From positions 124,001 to 188,000 of the forward strand of contig NZ_PQIG01000001.1 in the NCBI RefSeq assembly GCF_012349115.1: DNA of 64,000 nucleotides, read 5' to 3'. A program made the translations under genes and the position numbers. Below are positions 28,503-37,347 of this stretch, piece by piece. The DNA comes from Rhizobium ruizarguesonis. GTDB taxonomy: Bacteria; Pseudomonadota; Alphaproteobacteria; Rhizobiales; Rhizobiaceae. Position 1 is the first letter of the stretch; each line of letters starts with the position of its first letter. A model generated the notes under the pieces. The model worked only from the letters and a program-made list of their open reading frames with translations, was not told the DNA's origin and did no database searches.

Positions 28503-29641
28503 CGTGCGCCAACCACTGCTTGAGGTTTCGCGGAAACGGTTTCGTAAAGTTTCTCGAGCGACCGCATATAGGCCATCATGCTGAAATGGTTGAGGTAATG
28601 TGCGCGCCCCTGAACCGAAAGGCGGATGCAGATTTCTGGATCGGACACCAGCTTCGCCAGCGCTGCAGCCAGCGCATCCTGGTCTCCGACTGGGACGAAG
28701 ATGCCGGTTTCACCGTCGGTAATGACTTCGTCATGCGCCCCAACACGCGTGGTGACGACGGCGAGGCCGTGGGACAGCCCTTCGAGCACGGCCATTGCCA
28801 GACCTTCGGCGTGCGAAGGCAAGACCAGGATATCTGCACGCGCACACAGGGCTCGCGCCTCACCGGCGTCAAGCCAGCCGGGCATCTCTACCAGATTTGA
28901 AAGTGCCATGGCGTCAGCCTGACGGCGATAATCCTCGACAGGTCCGTCGCCTGCCAGTACGGCCCGCCACTGGAGTTCTTTCATGACCGGGTGGCTCAGG
29001 GCCAACAGAAGCTCCGTGACCCCCTTGCGTTCGCTCAACCGGCCAAGGAATACGATCAACGGTGTCTGACCGACGCGAATATTGTGCGCCCCAGGATCGG
29101 GGACGCAATTATGGGCAACGACCGTGCGGCCCTCGTCAACGCCCAAAAGTGTCGTCAGCGTCATGCAATCACGCCGGCCGAGCGCCACAACGCAATCGGC
29201 ATTCTGAAACATCCGACGTATGAGCCGTTGTTGGCGCGGCGTGCGTTTCGCAAAGTCGCCGGCATAGTCGTAGTCGTGCAGGTGCAATATGTGGCAGCAC
29301 CCGAACAAGCGGGCAGCCTCGGTCAGGATCAGTTTTCGGTAGGTGCTGCCGCGGCCAGCGATATGGAAATGGTGAATGCGGGCTGGCGCAACAATCCGGT
29401 CCTTTGCCATCGTCAGGATGGCGCCGAGCAGGCGTGCGGGTGACGTCACCTTGGACCATCGAGCCCCTCTGGTATCGGTGACGAAATGTTTCGTGCCGGT
29501 CTCTTTCGCTGTCTCTGTTATATAGCCGACCAACCTGCCAATGCCGCCGCCGTTCTCGCAGCCGCCCGGAACATAGTGGCGGACGCTGGCCGCGCTCCGT
29601 GCTGCCAATCGACTTCTGTCCGTGAGGGCCTCTGTCAGCAT
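28499..29641 (-). CDS. Glycosyltransferase family 4 protein
   Basis: 380-residue GT-B fold glycosyltransferase. The N-terminal acceptor part contains the GGGIGRLVGYI loop and FHIAGRGSTYRK. The C-terminal donor part has IVFLGRLSERKGVTELLLAL, LAGDGPVEDYRRQA and the nucleotide-sugar motif PSHAEGLAMAVLEGLSHGLA (E-x7-E type). It adds one sugar to the lipid-linked repeat unit at the inner membrane; donor and linkage cannot be read. It overlaps both its neighbours by a few bases, so this is a tight operon. Confidence 0.9.
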   Translation of the reverse strand: MLTEALTDRSRLAARSAASVRHYVPGGCENGGGIGRLVGYITETAKETGTKHFVTDTRGARWSKVTSPARLLGAILTMAKDRIVAPARIHHFHIAGRGSTYRKLILTEAARLFGCCHILHLHDYDYAGDFAKRTPRQQRLIRRMFQNADCVVALGRRDCMTLTTLLGVDEGRTVVAHNCVPDPGAHNIRVGQTPLIVFLGRLSERKGVTELLLALSHPVMKELQWRAVLAGDGPVEDYRRQADAMALSNLVEMPGWLDAGEARALCARADILVLPSHAEGLAMAVLEGLSHGLAVVTTRVGAHDEVITDGETGIFVPVGDQDALAAALAKLVSDPEICIRLSVQGRAHYLNHFSMMAYMRSLEKLYETVSAKPQAVVGAR

Positions 29642-30735
29642 GACCCGACCACCTCCCGATAAACGGCCGCGGCCTGGGCACCGACCCGTTCAGGCGAATT
29701 CGGTCCTTTGGCCCATTCGAGCGCATTTGCACCGAAATTGTTTCTAAGCTCGCCGTCCTCTGCCAATGTCCTGATAGCCGCCGCGAGCTCTTTGGCATCT
29801 CCGGGAGGGATCACCATTCCCAACCCGTTGAGCTGAACGGTGCCTCGCAACTCGCCGACATCCGTGACGATGACCGGTTTGCCAAATGCGGCGGCAAGGT
29901 TGAGCACACCGCTTTGGGATGCTTCCGTATAGGGAAGCACGACGATGTCGGTGTCCAGGAAAAGCTGGGCGACCTCTGCATCCTCGATAAAACGATTGCG
30001 AATATCGTAGCGGCCGGCATCCCCCATGAGCGGCTGAAAGATCAGCGGATTGTCGCCACGGCCTGCGACCGTAATGCGCAGGTTGGGAAGTACGTCCTTG
30101 AGCATCGCCTCGGCCCGGACCAGATGTTCCAGGCCCTTGTAGGCAAAAATCCGCCCGAAGAGCAGGACGCGTGTAGTTCCATCCGCTGCGCGCGGCGCCA
30201 TCTTCTGTCGCCGGGCGAGCTCCGCATAGCGAAGGATGGAGGGATGCGACAGGACATGGACACAGTCCGCCGATTTTGAATATCGATTAAGGACCAGCCG
30301 CTTCAGCCCCTCGCCGTGGACGACAAGATGTCCAGATTGCTTCACCATCAATTCGGGAGCCCAGCCTGGCAGCGTACGCGTATCGGAATCGCCGGGATGG
30401 ATTTCCACGTCATGAATGGTCGTCACAAGCGGGATCGGGCGCCAGAACGGCACGGCGAGGTTCAGCCAAAGTGTCGAATTGCTGAGGAGATGAATGAGGT
30501 TCGGCCGTTCCCGCCGGATCAGACGCGTAAGCTGGTACAGAAACCAGGGATTGGAGAGAGAACGGTGTCTCGGCCAGTCCAGAAGGTGCAGATCGACAGC
30601 CGGATCAATGGAAGAGGCGAGATGTGCATAGCGCCGGCGCGGCACGGCAAGCACAACGTCCAGGTGTTGGGCAACGCCGCTGGCAAACGAGATGGTATAG
30701 TCTTCCAGTTCGGAAACCAATAGCAGCGCCTTCAT
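29635..30735 (-). CDS. Glycosyltransferase family 4 protein
   Basis: 366-residue GT-B glycosyltransferase with a short N-terminal part (MKALLLVSELEDYTIS, VTTIHDVEIHPGD). The C-terminal donor-binding part includes RVLLFGRIFAYKGLEHLVRA, ITVAGRGDN and VVLPYTEASQSGVLNLAAAF, with the second glutamate replaced by the QSGVLN pattern seen in some GT4 members. It overlaps the upstream GT2 gene (ATGA) and the downstream GT4 gene by seven bases, so three transferases are coupled. Sugar specificity is unknown. Confidence 0.88.
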   Translation of the reverse strand: MKALLLVSELEDYTISFASGVAQHLDVVLAVPRRRYAHLASSIDPAVDLHLLDWPRHRSLSNPWFLYQLTRLIRRERPNLIHLLSNSTLWLNLAVPFWRPIPLVTTIHDVEIHPGDSDTRTLPGWAPELMVKQSGHLVVHGEGLKRLVLNRYSKSADCVHVLSHPSILRYAELARRQKMAPRAADGTTRVLLFGRIFAYKGLEHLVRAEAMLKDVLPNLRITVAGRGDNPLIFQPLMGDAGRYDIRNRFIEDAEVAQLFLDTDIVVLPYTEASQSGVLNLAAAFGKPVIVTDVGELRGTVQLNGLGMVIPPGDAKELAAAIRTLAEDGELRNNFGANALEWAKGPNSPERVGAQAAAVYREVVGSC

Positions 30736-31682
30736 TTCGCTGCCTCCGACAAGCCGACGTCCAGACCGAGCCGTGACAGGCCGCGCGCCGAGCGCAAACT
30801 ATCGCGCGTCCGCCTGAGCAGGTTCGGTTCGCCGGCAAAGAAGAGGCCTTCGACGGCAAGCTTGAACCGGGTGCGTGCATCGGCTCCCTGCAGCTTTGCC
30901 GACGCGATGCGATAGGGATAGTGATCCGTCAGATGTAGTCTTGCCGGTAGCTTATGGGCTGACAGAAACAGGTTCGTTGCTTCAACGGTATGCTGCCAGT
31001 GCGTCATCCGCCTCCTGAGTGTGGTCGCATCCTCGGTCGGGCGATACCAGTTGTTATTGTGGATGCGGTAGAATCCAAGCGGATCCGGCATGGCAATGAC
31101 GTCCCCCAGAAACGGATAGATCCCCACGAGCCAGGCGTCGGCTGATATGCGGAATTGTTCGGGAATGCTGCCCGCAGCATTCCAGGCGCTACGTCGTACC
31201 GCGATGGCTGACGTCATCGGAAAAGGCCACCAACCAGCCGATCTGGTGAGTAGCGGCGACAAAGCGCCCGAACACAGGCTTCGAGGAAGCGGCTTGGAAG
31301 TCGGCGTGCCATCGACCAGCGTTGGCTGTAGTCGGTGATAGACGAGCGATGCTTGAGGGTTTGCGCGAAACGCTGCTGCCGTCGCCGACAGCTTGCTCGG
31401 CGCCCACCAGTCGTCGGCATCCAGAAAACAGAGGATCTCGCCCACGCTTGATCCCACAGCGGTATTGATCGCGGCGGCCTGTCCTGCGTTCTCCTGAAAG
31501 ATCACCTTCACTCGGCTGTCATACGCTTCCAGAACGGACCGCGACTGGTCGGTGGAGCCGTCATCGACGACGATTATCTCGACGTTGTGCGCGTCTTGGC
31601 TCAACACGCTGTCTATCGCCCGCCCAACGAAGCGAGCGTAGTTGTAATTATTGATGAGGACACTGAGGGCCGGCTGCTCCAT
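30732..31682 (-). CDS. Glycosyltransferase family 2 protein
   Basis: 316-residue GT-A transferase. It begins ALSVLINNYNYARFVGRAID, has EIIVVDDGSTDQS with the first acidic pair, and FLDADDWWAPSKL with the metal-binding DxD. YRIHNNNWYRP lies where acceptor contacts usually occur. It is the first well-supported gene of the leftward transferase series, ten bases after a possible 71-residue frame. It probably adds a sugar at the cytoplasmic face during repeat-unit assembly. Confidence 0.9.
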   Translation of the reverse strand: MEQPALSVLINNYNYARFVGRAIDSVLSQDAHNVEIIVVDDGSTDQSRSVLEAYDSRVKVIFQENAGQAAAINTAVGSSVGEILCFLDADDWWAPSKLSATAAAFRANPQASLVYHRLQPTLVDGTPTSKPLPRSLCSGALSPLLTRSAGWWPFPMTSAIAVRRSAWNAAGSIPEQFRISADAWLVGIYPFLGDVIAMPDPLGFYRIHNNNWYRPTEDATTLRRRMTHWQHTVEATNLFLSAHKLPARLHLTDHYPYRIASAKLQGADARTRFKLAVEGLFFAGEPNLLRRTRDSLRSARGLSRLGLDVGLSEAAK

Positions 31683-31691
31683 GACGCGCTC

Positions 31692-31907
31692 TCAGGCGAG
31701 TTGCAGCGATGCACCGCTGTGCAGCAGCGCAAAGTTGCTTAGGACGTCGACCTTTACACAGCCATCGAAGTTCGGAGCCTCGGTGAGGGTGATATCCAAA
31801 AGACCTTGTCGGCCGAACAGCATCTGGCGCAGAGCCGATAAGATCGCCACGACGAGGTGAGCCCCCGTCGTCTTGCATAGAGAACTAGGATCGTGACGCA
31901 GAAACAT
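31692..31907 (-). CDS. Small hypothetical protein upstream of glycosyltransferases
   Basis: 71-codon frame ending ten bases before the GT2 gene. AGGAT lies about six bases before the ATG, and the spacing suits an operon-leading gene. The sequence (ALRQMLFGRQGLLDITLTEA, later VDVLSNFALLHSG) resembles no family I know. It could be a genuine small gene or a leader region. Confidence 0.35.
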   Translation of the reverse strand: MFLRHDPSSLCKTTGAHLVVAILSALRQMLFGRQGLLDITLTEAPNFDGCVKVDVLSNFALLHSGASLQLA

Positions 31908-32301
31908 AGTAATCCTAAACCTTCCAGGCTTCGACTGCAGAGCGAGCCTCTGTCAGAATTGTTGCCTCATTCCAGTGGAACCGCGGCTTACCCACCACGC
32001 TTCACAAGACACTCATCGCCACGGTAGCGGTGAACGGACATGCGCAACATCTGCTCTTATGGGCAATCGGCGGACATGAAGACCCGCCTTTTGGGTGAAT
32101 ACCGGCCGAAAGCTTACGCACAACACCGTCTTTGGGTGGAGCGAAGGTGCATTAGGCGTAGCCCGCGCTTCGCTAGGACAGGTTGACTGCGGATGTGACT
32201 GGATGATTGCTTGAGAGCAGCGCAGCACGAAGGCCGACATCTGTTTTTTGATCTGCCGCGATCAATAGTCGCTTGTCTTTTCAAGTCAGTCGGGACGGAT
32301 A
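31908..32301. other. Divergent promoter region of the polysaccharide locus
   Basis: About 390 bases between the leftward transferase operon and the rightward polymerase gene, the natural place for two divergent promoters. I see no strong consensus promoter, repeat or riboswitch-like structure. Confidence 0.4.
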
Positions 32302-33621
32302 ATGAGAGTAGATAGCCTCGGAACTGCCAGCGGACCTACTATCAGTTGGCGGGTCATAGAATGCTGGGGCGCCGGCATATCCATTTTCATTCAGGCAGGC
32401 GCCTTTCTGCCACTTATTCTGGCCGATGCGGACGGAACGCTCAGCGAATCTGCCAAGTCTATACTGCGTCTTCCCTGCTTTCCTGTATATGCATTTACAA
32501 TCGTGATTCTGGTGCGCAACTTTCCGCAATTTCTAATGGCGCTCAGGCGAAATCTGATTGTTCCCCTGATCCTTGTCCTGCCCTTCTTGTCTACACTATG
32601 GTCAATAGGACCCTCAACGACCATGAGGCGCGCAACCGGCCTTTTGTTTTGCGTGCTTCTTTCCTATGTCCTGGCGATACGTTTCACGCCTAAGCAGCTG
32701 CTGTTCCTGCTATTTGTAACCCTTGGAGCCTGTATCTCCCTCAGTGTGGTTATGTCAGTGGTGTCACCAAGCCTCGCCAGTATGCCGGATGGTGCCATGC
32801 GGGGCGTCTTTATTCACAAGAACGTCCTGGGCTGGTACGCGGCTTTGATGATCTTGGTGGCGACGGCCGTGCTGATCGACGGGACGCTCGGCCTGCGGCG
32901 GACCGCGTTCATCTTTTTGGCGGCGGGTGTGATCTGTCTTGCAAGCTCCGGATCGATGACCGCGATCATCGCAACGTCAGTGGCATATTGCCTGATCGGC
33001 TTTTATTCCCTGCTGCAAAGAAGCAGCAGCATTGGCCGCGTCGTCATCGTCCTTTTTTTCGTTCAGCTGTCTCTCGGTATCCTGATTTCGCTTCACGAAT
33101 TCCTGGTTCCGGCCCTTGAAGCGCTCGGCAAGGATGCGACTTTGACGGGTCGGGTGCCATTGTGGGAACTGGTTGATCGCGAAATATCCGACCGTTGGAT
33201 GCTTGGCTATGGTTACCAGGCTTTTTGGACAGTCGCGAACCCGGAAGCGACGCATATCTGGCTAATGCTCGGATGGGCGGCGCCCCACGCGCATAATGGA
33301 TACCGCGATATCTTGTTGAGCTTTGGAATCATGGGAATGATTCCGTTTGTTCTGATGCTTCCTTATGCAATCCGCCAGGGCGCGTTCCTTCAATGTCATG
33401 ATCCGCAATACGGGTGGCTCTGGCTCAATGTCCTCACGATCATGATTCTTGTGATGAATCTGACCGAAAGTATTTTTTTCGTTCAGAACGACGCCATCTT
33501 TATCCTGTTTACCACAGCCATCATCATGTTTTCGCTGTACGCGCCCGTCGTCTCGATCAGCCGTTCGCCACGTGGGCAGGCGCCCACGCGTGCCCTTACG
33601 AGCGGGTTGCAGACATCATGA
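32302..33621 (+). CDS. O-antigen ligase/polymerase family protein (Wzy/ExoQ-like)
   Basis: 439-residue inner-membrane protein with about ten to twelve hydrophobic segments throughout. The large periplasmic loop near residues 270-335 contains GRVPLWELVDREISDRWMLG, then the HAHNGYRDILLSFG stretch expected of the Wzy/WaaL/ExoQ superfamily. FIHKNVLGWYA near residue 170 is also typical of ExoQ-like polymerases. It would join lipid-linked repeat units on the outer face of the inner membrane, in partnership with the co-polymerase. Its stop overlaps the start of the beta-helix protein gene. Confidence 0.85.
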   Translation: MRVDSLGTASGPTISWRVIECWGAGISIFIQAGAFLPLILADADGTLSESAKSILRLPCFPVYAFTIVILVRNFPQFLMALRRNLIVPLILVLPFLSTLWSIGPSTTMRRATGLLFCVLLSYVLAIRFTPKQLLFLLFVTLGACISLSVVMSVVSPSLASMPDGAMRGVFIHKNVLGWYAALMILVATAVLIDGTLGLRRTAFIFLAAGVICLASSGSMTAIIATSVAYCLIGFYSLLQRSSSIGRVVIVLFFVQLSLGILISLHEFLVPALEALGKDATLTGRVPLWELVDREISDRWMLGYGYQAFWTVANPEATHIWLMLGWAAPHAHNGYRDILLSFGIMGMIPFVLMLPYAIRQGAFLQCHDPQYGWLWLNVLTIMILVMNLTESIFFVQNDAIFILFTTAIIMFSLYAPVVSISRSPRGQAPTRALTSGLQTS

Positions 33622-35744
33622 GGCGGCGTTTTGAACTGATCCTGAGCATTTTGCCTGTCATGCTCTTTCCGCAGTCCGGCAATCCTGCGCCAGTCGGGAC
33701 AGAAATAGATGCGCCTGAGCGCTTGCAGATGCTCGTCAGGGAGGCGACTTGCGCGGAAGCTCCAGCGACTTTGTCAGGCAAGTTGAATGGGACTTCTTTA
33801 AGCGACGTATTGAGCAGCAGCGCTGGGGCGCGGACGATATTTTACGTTTCTCCCGATGGCAAAGACACCTGGAGTGGCCTCCTTCCGACAGCAAATCAGC
33901 AGGGCGGCGACGGCCCTTTCGCCAGCATTGAAAGAGCCCGTGATGCTGCCCGTGAGAAGGGCGGCACCAACACAATCGCGCTGGGTAAAGGCGATTACTA
34001 CCTGACTCAGCCGATCGTCTTTGACACCCGCGATAGGGGCTTGATCCTCACGGCAAGATGCAATGAAGCGCCGATTTTGCATGGGGGGCTACGTGTGCGC
34101 AGCTGGGCGCAGCAGGCCGATGGTCGCTGGACGGCGCCGCTGAAATTGCCACCGGATGAAGGGGTCGGTGACCTTTTCGTCAATGGGAAACGCCAAACTC
34201 GGGCTCGATATCCCAACGCTCCCGCTGATGGCGATCCACGCAAGGGATGGTTGTTTGCCGCAAAGTGCGAGCCTGCCATCGACGTGTGGAAAGGAAACAC
34301 GCGCTTTTGTTTCCATGCCGGCGATCTTCCGGCAGTGGGTGATACAAGTGGGCTGGTCGTGGACATCGTTGGGGGGTATCAACCGGGAAGCCAGTGGGGC
34401 AATGACACGCTCCCAGTTGTATCCATCGATGGCGCAGGCCGGACTGTCTATACGAAAGGCACAGGCTATTTCTTTACCGCAGAAGGCAGCCGCTATTTCC
34501 TAACCGGAGCCAAGGCCTTGCTCGATGCTCCCGGAGAGTGGTGGTACGACCTTGTCGCGGGCCAGCTTCATTATATCCCTGTCGATCAGTCGTTACCCGA
34601 TTCCGTGGTGGTTGCTGGCATTCTGCCGACATTCTTCAAATTGGATGGGGCCGATGGGATGGTCGTATCAGGGCTCGAGTTTAGAGATGGAGCTCCTGAA
34701 GGCAGCGGCAAGTTCTATACGGAAACCAGAGGGTTTGGCGCCATACGGATCGAACACGCTGATGGCGTCAAGATTCTCGGCAACAGCATCGAAAATGTCG
34801 GGGTCGGGGTCCATGTGACGGAAAGCAAGGATGCGTTGATTGCCGGCAATGTGATTGCGGATGTGGCTGGCAACGGGATTTACGTCGGCACAAATTATGG
34901 CACGTTCGGCAAGTCGAACGGCTCCAGGATCCTTTCAAACCATATCCATGACATCGGAAAGGTTTACATTGAAACCGCCGGAATATGGTTCCAGGCGGCT
35001 GATAATGTCAGGATCGCCGACAACCTGATCGAAAACACCGCGCAGTTCGGAATCGCCGGCGGTTCGCTGTGGGGTTCTAACGACGCCGTCTATAACGCTG
35101 TCATCGAGCATAACGTCATCCGTAACGCCAATCAGCAGACCGCAGATGGCGGCGCCATCAAGATGATGGGCGAGCAGGCCGACCCTTTGAACAGCACCAT
35201 CCGCTTTAATCTTGTGACCGGGACCGGTCATCTGATGAACAGGGTCGATGGGACCTTCTGGCCTCCCGGATATGAGAATACCAGCGAATGGCCGTCTCCT
35301 ATCAGCTGGGCGATCTACACGGATGGGAAGGCGAGCGGGCTGCGTATCGAGGGAAATACGCTCTCGGGCAACGTTGCGGCGATCGGTATTAACGGCGGAT
35401 GGAGCAACCTGGTGGCGGGAAACGTCATCACACACGGATCGGGCGCGGCATTTCGCGTTGATGACGGTACCGGCAGGGGTTGGCGTCCGCCATGGGCACG
35501 CCCTAATCGTATTGAGGAGAATGTTGTATCGGTCGACGGTGACAGCGGCGTCGTAGCGTATGTCAACGCTCCCGATCTTGGGCTTGGATTTGTGCAATTC
35601 GCGCGCAACCGCTACAGCGGCAACTTGAACGACAAGAGCTTCAGGGTACATCCGGAGATCATGCGTCCGGGAGAATTTGGCAGTCTAGGAGATCTTCAGA
35701 AGGCTGGGCAGGACACCGGAAGCGTCGTCACGCCGCCCGAGTAA
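33618..35744 (+). CDS. Exported right-handed beta-helix protein
   Basis: 708-residue protein translationally coupled to the polymerase (ATGA). The start is followed by a signal-like segment (RRRFELILSILPVMLFPQSG). After FYVSPDGKDTWSGLLPTANQ, a DUF1565-like opening, come many short repeats of NxIxN or GNxIxx type, such as VKILGNSIENV, ALIAGNVIADV, GSRILSNHIHDIG, VRIADNLIENT and AVIEHNVIRNA. These form the rungs of a parallel beta-helix, the fold of polysaccharide lyases, epimerases and some glycosidases. It may trim, epimerise or bind the polymer in the periplasm. The catalytic type is not evident from the sequence. Confidence 0.85.
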   Translation: MRRRFELILSILPVMLFPQSGNPAPVGTEIDAPERLQMLVREATCAEAPATLSGKLNGTSLSDVLSSSAGARTIFYVSPDGKDTWSGLLPTANQQGGDGPFASIERARDAAREKGGTNTIALGKGDYYLTQPIVFDTRDRGLILTARCNEAPILHGGLRVRSWAQQADGRWTAPLKLPPDEGVGDLFVNGKRQTRARYPNAPADGDPRKGWLFAAKCEPAIDVWKGNTRFCFHAGDLPAVGDTSGLVVDIVGGYQPGSQWGNDTLPVVSIDGAGRTVYTKGTGYFFTAEGSRYFLTGAKALLDAPGEWWYDLVAGQLHYIPVDQSLPDSVVVAGILPTFFKLDGADGMVVSGLEFRDGAPEGSGKFYTETRGFGAIRIEHADGVKILGNSIENVGVGVHVTESKDALIAGNVIADVAGNGIYVGTNYGTFGKSNGSRILSNHIHDIGKVYIETAGIWFQAADNVRIADNLIENTAQFGIAGGSLWGSNDAVYNAVIEHNVIRNANQQTADGGAIKMMGEQADPLNSTIRFNLVTGTGHLMNRVDGTFWPPGYENTSEWPSPISWAIYTDGKASGLRIEGNTLSGNVAAIGINGGWSNLVAGNVITHGSGAAFRVDDGTGRGWRPPWARPNRIEENVVSVDGDSGVVAYVNAPDLGLGFVQFARNRYSGNLNDKSFRVHPEIMRPGEFGSLGDLQKAGQDTGSVVTPPE

Positions 35745-36473
35745 CAAGAGGCGCCGCGACGAGGGGTGCTGCGATAAAGTCCGCAGCTGTGGCGTTTTAT
35801 AACACCCTTCAATCATGGCGAGCACGCTCTGCTGGTAGCCGCCGCAGGCAGGAACGGTGGCGAGATGAGCGTGGCGAGCCGATTTCAAAGCGAAATTCCA
35901 ACCCTTGACCAACTCGCACCCTGCGCGAGGTTCCCGCCGAGCCGTCGAATGATCGATCGCGTCAAGGAAGGCCTTTTGAGCGTCCAGGCAAAGCCGCGGC
36001 CAGATCCGTTCGAAGATCCTGCCAGGCTCAAGCGTTGCACTTGCTCCGCTGTCAGAAATTCCCTGATGACCATATGACACATAGGCGTTGGAACTTAGAT
36101 CGTTCCGCAGCCGGTTGGTTCTGTCGGACATCTCTGAATGCTCGCCAGCCGGAGCCTTCACCTCGCCTATTGGCTTGACCATGTCTCTCCCCGCCTTTGC
36201 TTTCGCTCCAACCTCACCAGCTTTGTTCGCACTGGAGTGAATAGCTTCTGCGGCTCTGCGCGGGTCGAAGCGCCCTTTCGGGCCAACGGTCATCAAAAAG
36301 AGCAACAGGGTAAGCTGTGGGGTACATAGACTTACTTCGAATATTGTACGTCATCGTGGCATAAGACGTAAATATGAAATCTCTTCTACGTCCAATAGCT
36401 GGAGCTGCAAGTATGGAGGCAATCGGCCTGCCGGGATATTCTGATGACAGTTTCGATCGCGAAAGCGTAGGTC
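35745..36473. other. Long gap with an uncertain leftward reading frame
   Basis: About 730 bases. A leftward frame of 206 codons (35685-36305) is open, but it runs into the 3' end of the beta-helix gene and has no family resemblance. Its middle (SSNAYVSYGHQ, DAQKAFLDAIDHS) reads somewhat like protein, while its end does not. It may be a decayed gene. The right 130 bases are AT-rich and hold the promoter region of the next gene, with repeated TACGTC words. Confidence 0.4.
36347..36392. promoter_or_regulatory. TACGTC/GACGTA motif cluster before the WecG-type gene
   Basis: TACGTC (36347-36352) and GACGTA (36365-36370) form an inverted pair 12 bases apart, and a third TACGTC lies at 36387-36392. 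They sit 80-130 bases before the start at 36474 in AT-rich sequence. They could be an operator, perhaps for the LuxR-type regulator of this locus; that link is a guess. Confidence 0.25.
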
Positions 36474-37340
36474 ATGGGAAAGCAAACAGCAGGCAGCAGC
36501 CAAACTTCAGTTCTTCATCCAAAGGGTTCCTTTGAATGGACGAATGTCCTTGGTGTTCGCGTTTCGGCAGTCAATCTCAAAAGCGCGACTGGATTTATTC
36601 AAAAAGCGATCGAAGACGGCAGGAAAGAATATGTTTGCGTTCGCGACGCACACGGCATCGTCCGCTGTCAAGATGATCCCGAGCTTCGGTCGATACATAA
36701 CCGGGCTTTCCTTGTAACTCCCGACGGCATGCCGCTTGTTTGGGCGTTGAAGCGTGCTGGTCATGCCGAAAGCGACAGGGTCTATGGACCGGATCTCATG
36801 CTATCCGTTTTCGATGCCGGCAGCTCCAAGGGCTTGCGCCACTTCCTTTATGGCGCAACGGCCGAAACGCTCGAACAACTGCAGGCTCGCCTTCTGGCAA
36901 AATTTCCGCAAGCACGGATCGTCGGCTCCTACGCGCCGCCTTTTCGCAAACTGTCGACGCAGGAGGAAACGGATATTGCTGACCGGCTTAATCGGTCGGG
37001 CGCCGATATCATCTGGGTCGGGCTGAGCAGTCCCAAGCAGGAACTCTGGATGGCGCGCATGCGCGATAGTCTGGAAGCATCGATGCTCATCGGGGTCGGA
37101 GCCGCATTCGATTTCCACGCCGGCCTCAAGCGGCAGGCTCCAAGGTTCATTCAAAGAAGCGGCTTCGAATGGGCGTTTCGTCTTTTGTGCGAGCCGCGAC
37201 GGCTATGGCGGCGCTATGCGCTCGTCGTACCGACCTTCATCTCACTGACGGCATTCCAGAGACTGGGGCTTCGGAAGTTTCCGATCGAAGACGCGGTATT
37301 TGGATCAAGCGCGCCAAAAGCAGCAGCTGCAAAGGTGTAA
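36474..37340 (+). CDS. WecG/TagA/CpsF family glycosyltransferase
   Basis: 288-residue GT26 transferase. Diagnostic features are the NVLGVRVSAVNL opening, VTPDGMPLVWALKRAG with the conserved aspartate, DRVYGPDLM, HFLYGATAETLEQL, and WVGLSSPKQELWMARMRD followed by GVGAAFDFHAG. Family members transfer a N-acetylated hexosamine (ManNAcA, ManNAc) or glucose to a lipid-linked first sugar. The gene starts the rightward assembly operon, and the initiating sugar transferase gene begins eight bases after its stop, a natural order of the first two steps. Confidence 0.93.
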   Translation: MGKQTAGSSQTSVLHPKGSFEWTNVLGVRVSAVNLKSATGFIQKAIEDGRKEYVCVRDAHGIVRCQDDPELRSIHNRAFLVTPDGMPLVWALKRAGHAESDRVYGPDLMLSVFDAGSSKGLRHFLYGATAETLEQLQARLLAKFPQARIVGSYAPPFRKLSTQEETDIADRLNRSGADIIWVGLSSPKQELWMARMRDSLEASMLIGVGAAFDFHAGLKRQAPRFIQRSGFEWAFRLLCEPRRLWRRYALVVPTFISLTAFQRLGLRKFPIEDAVFGSSAPKAAAAKV

Positions 37341-37347
37341 AGCCATC

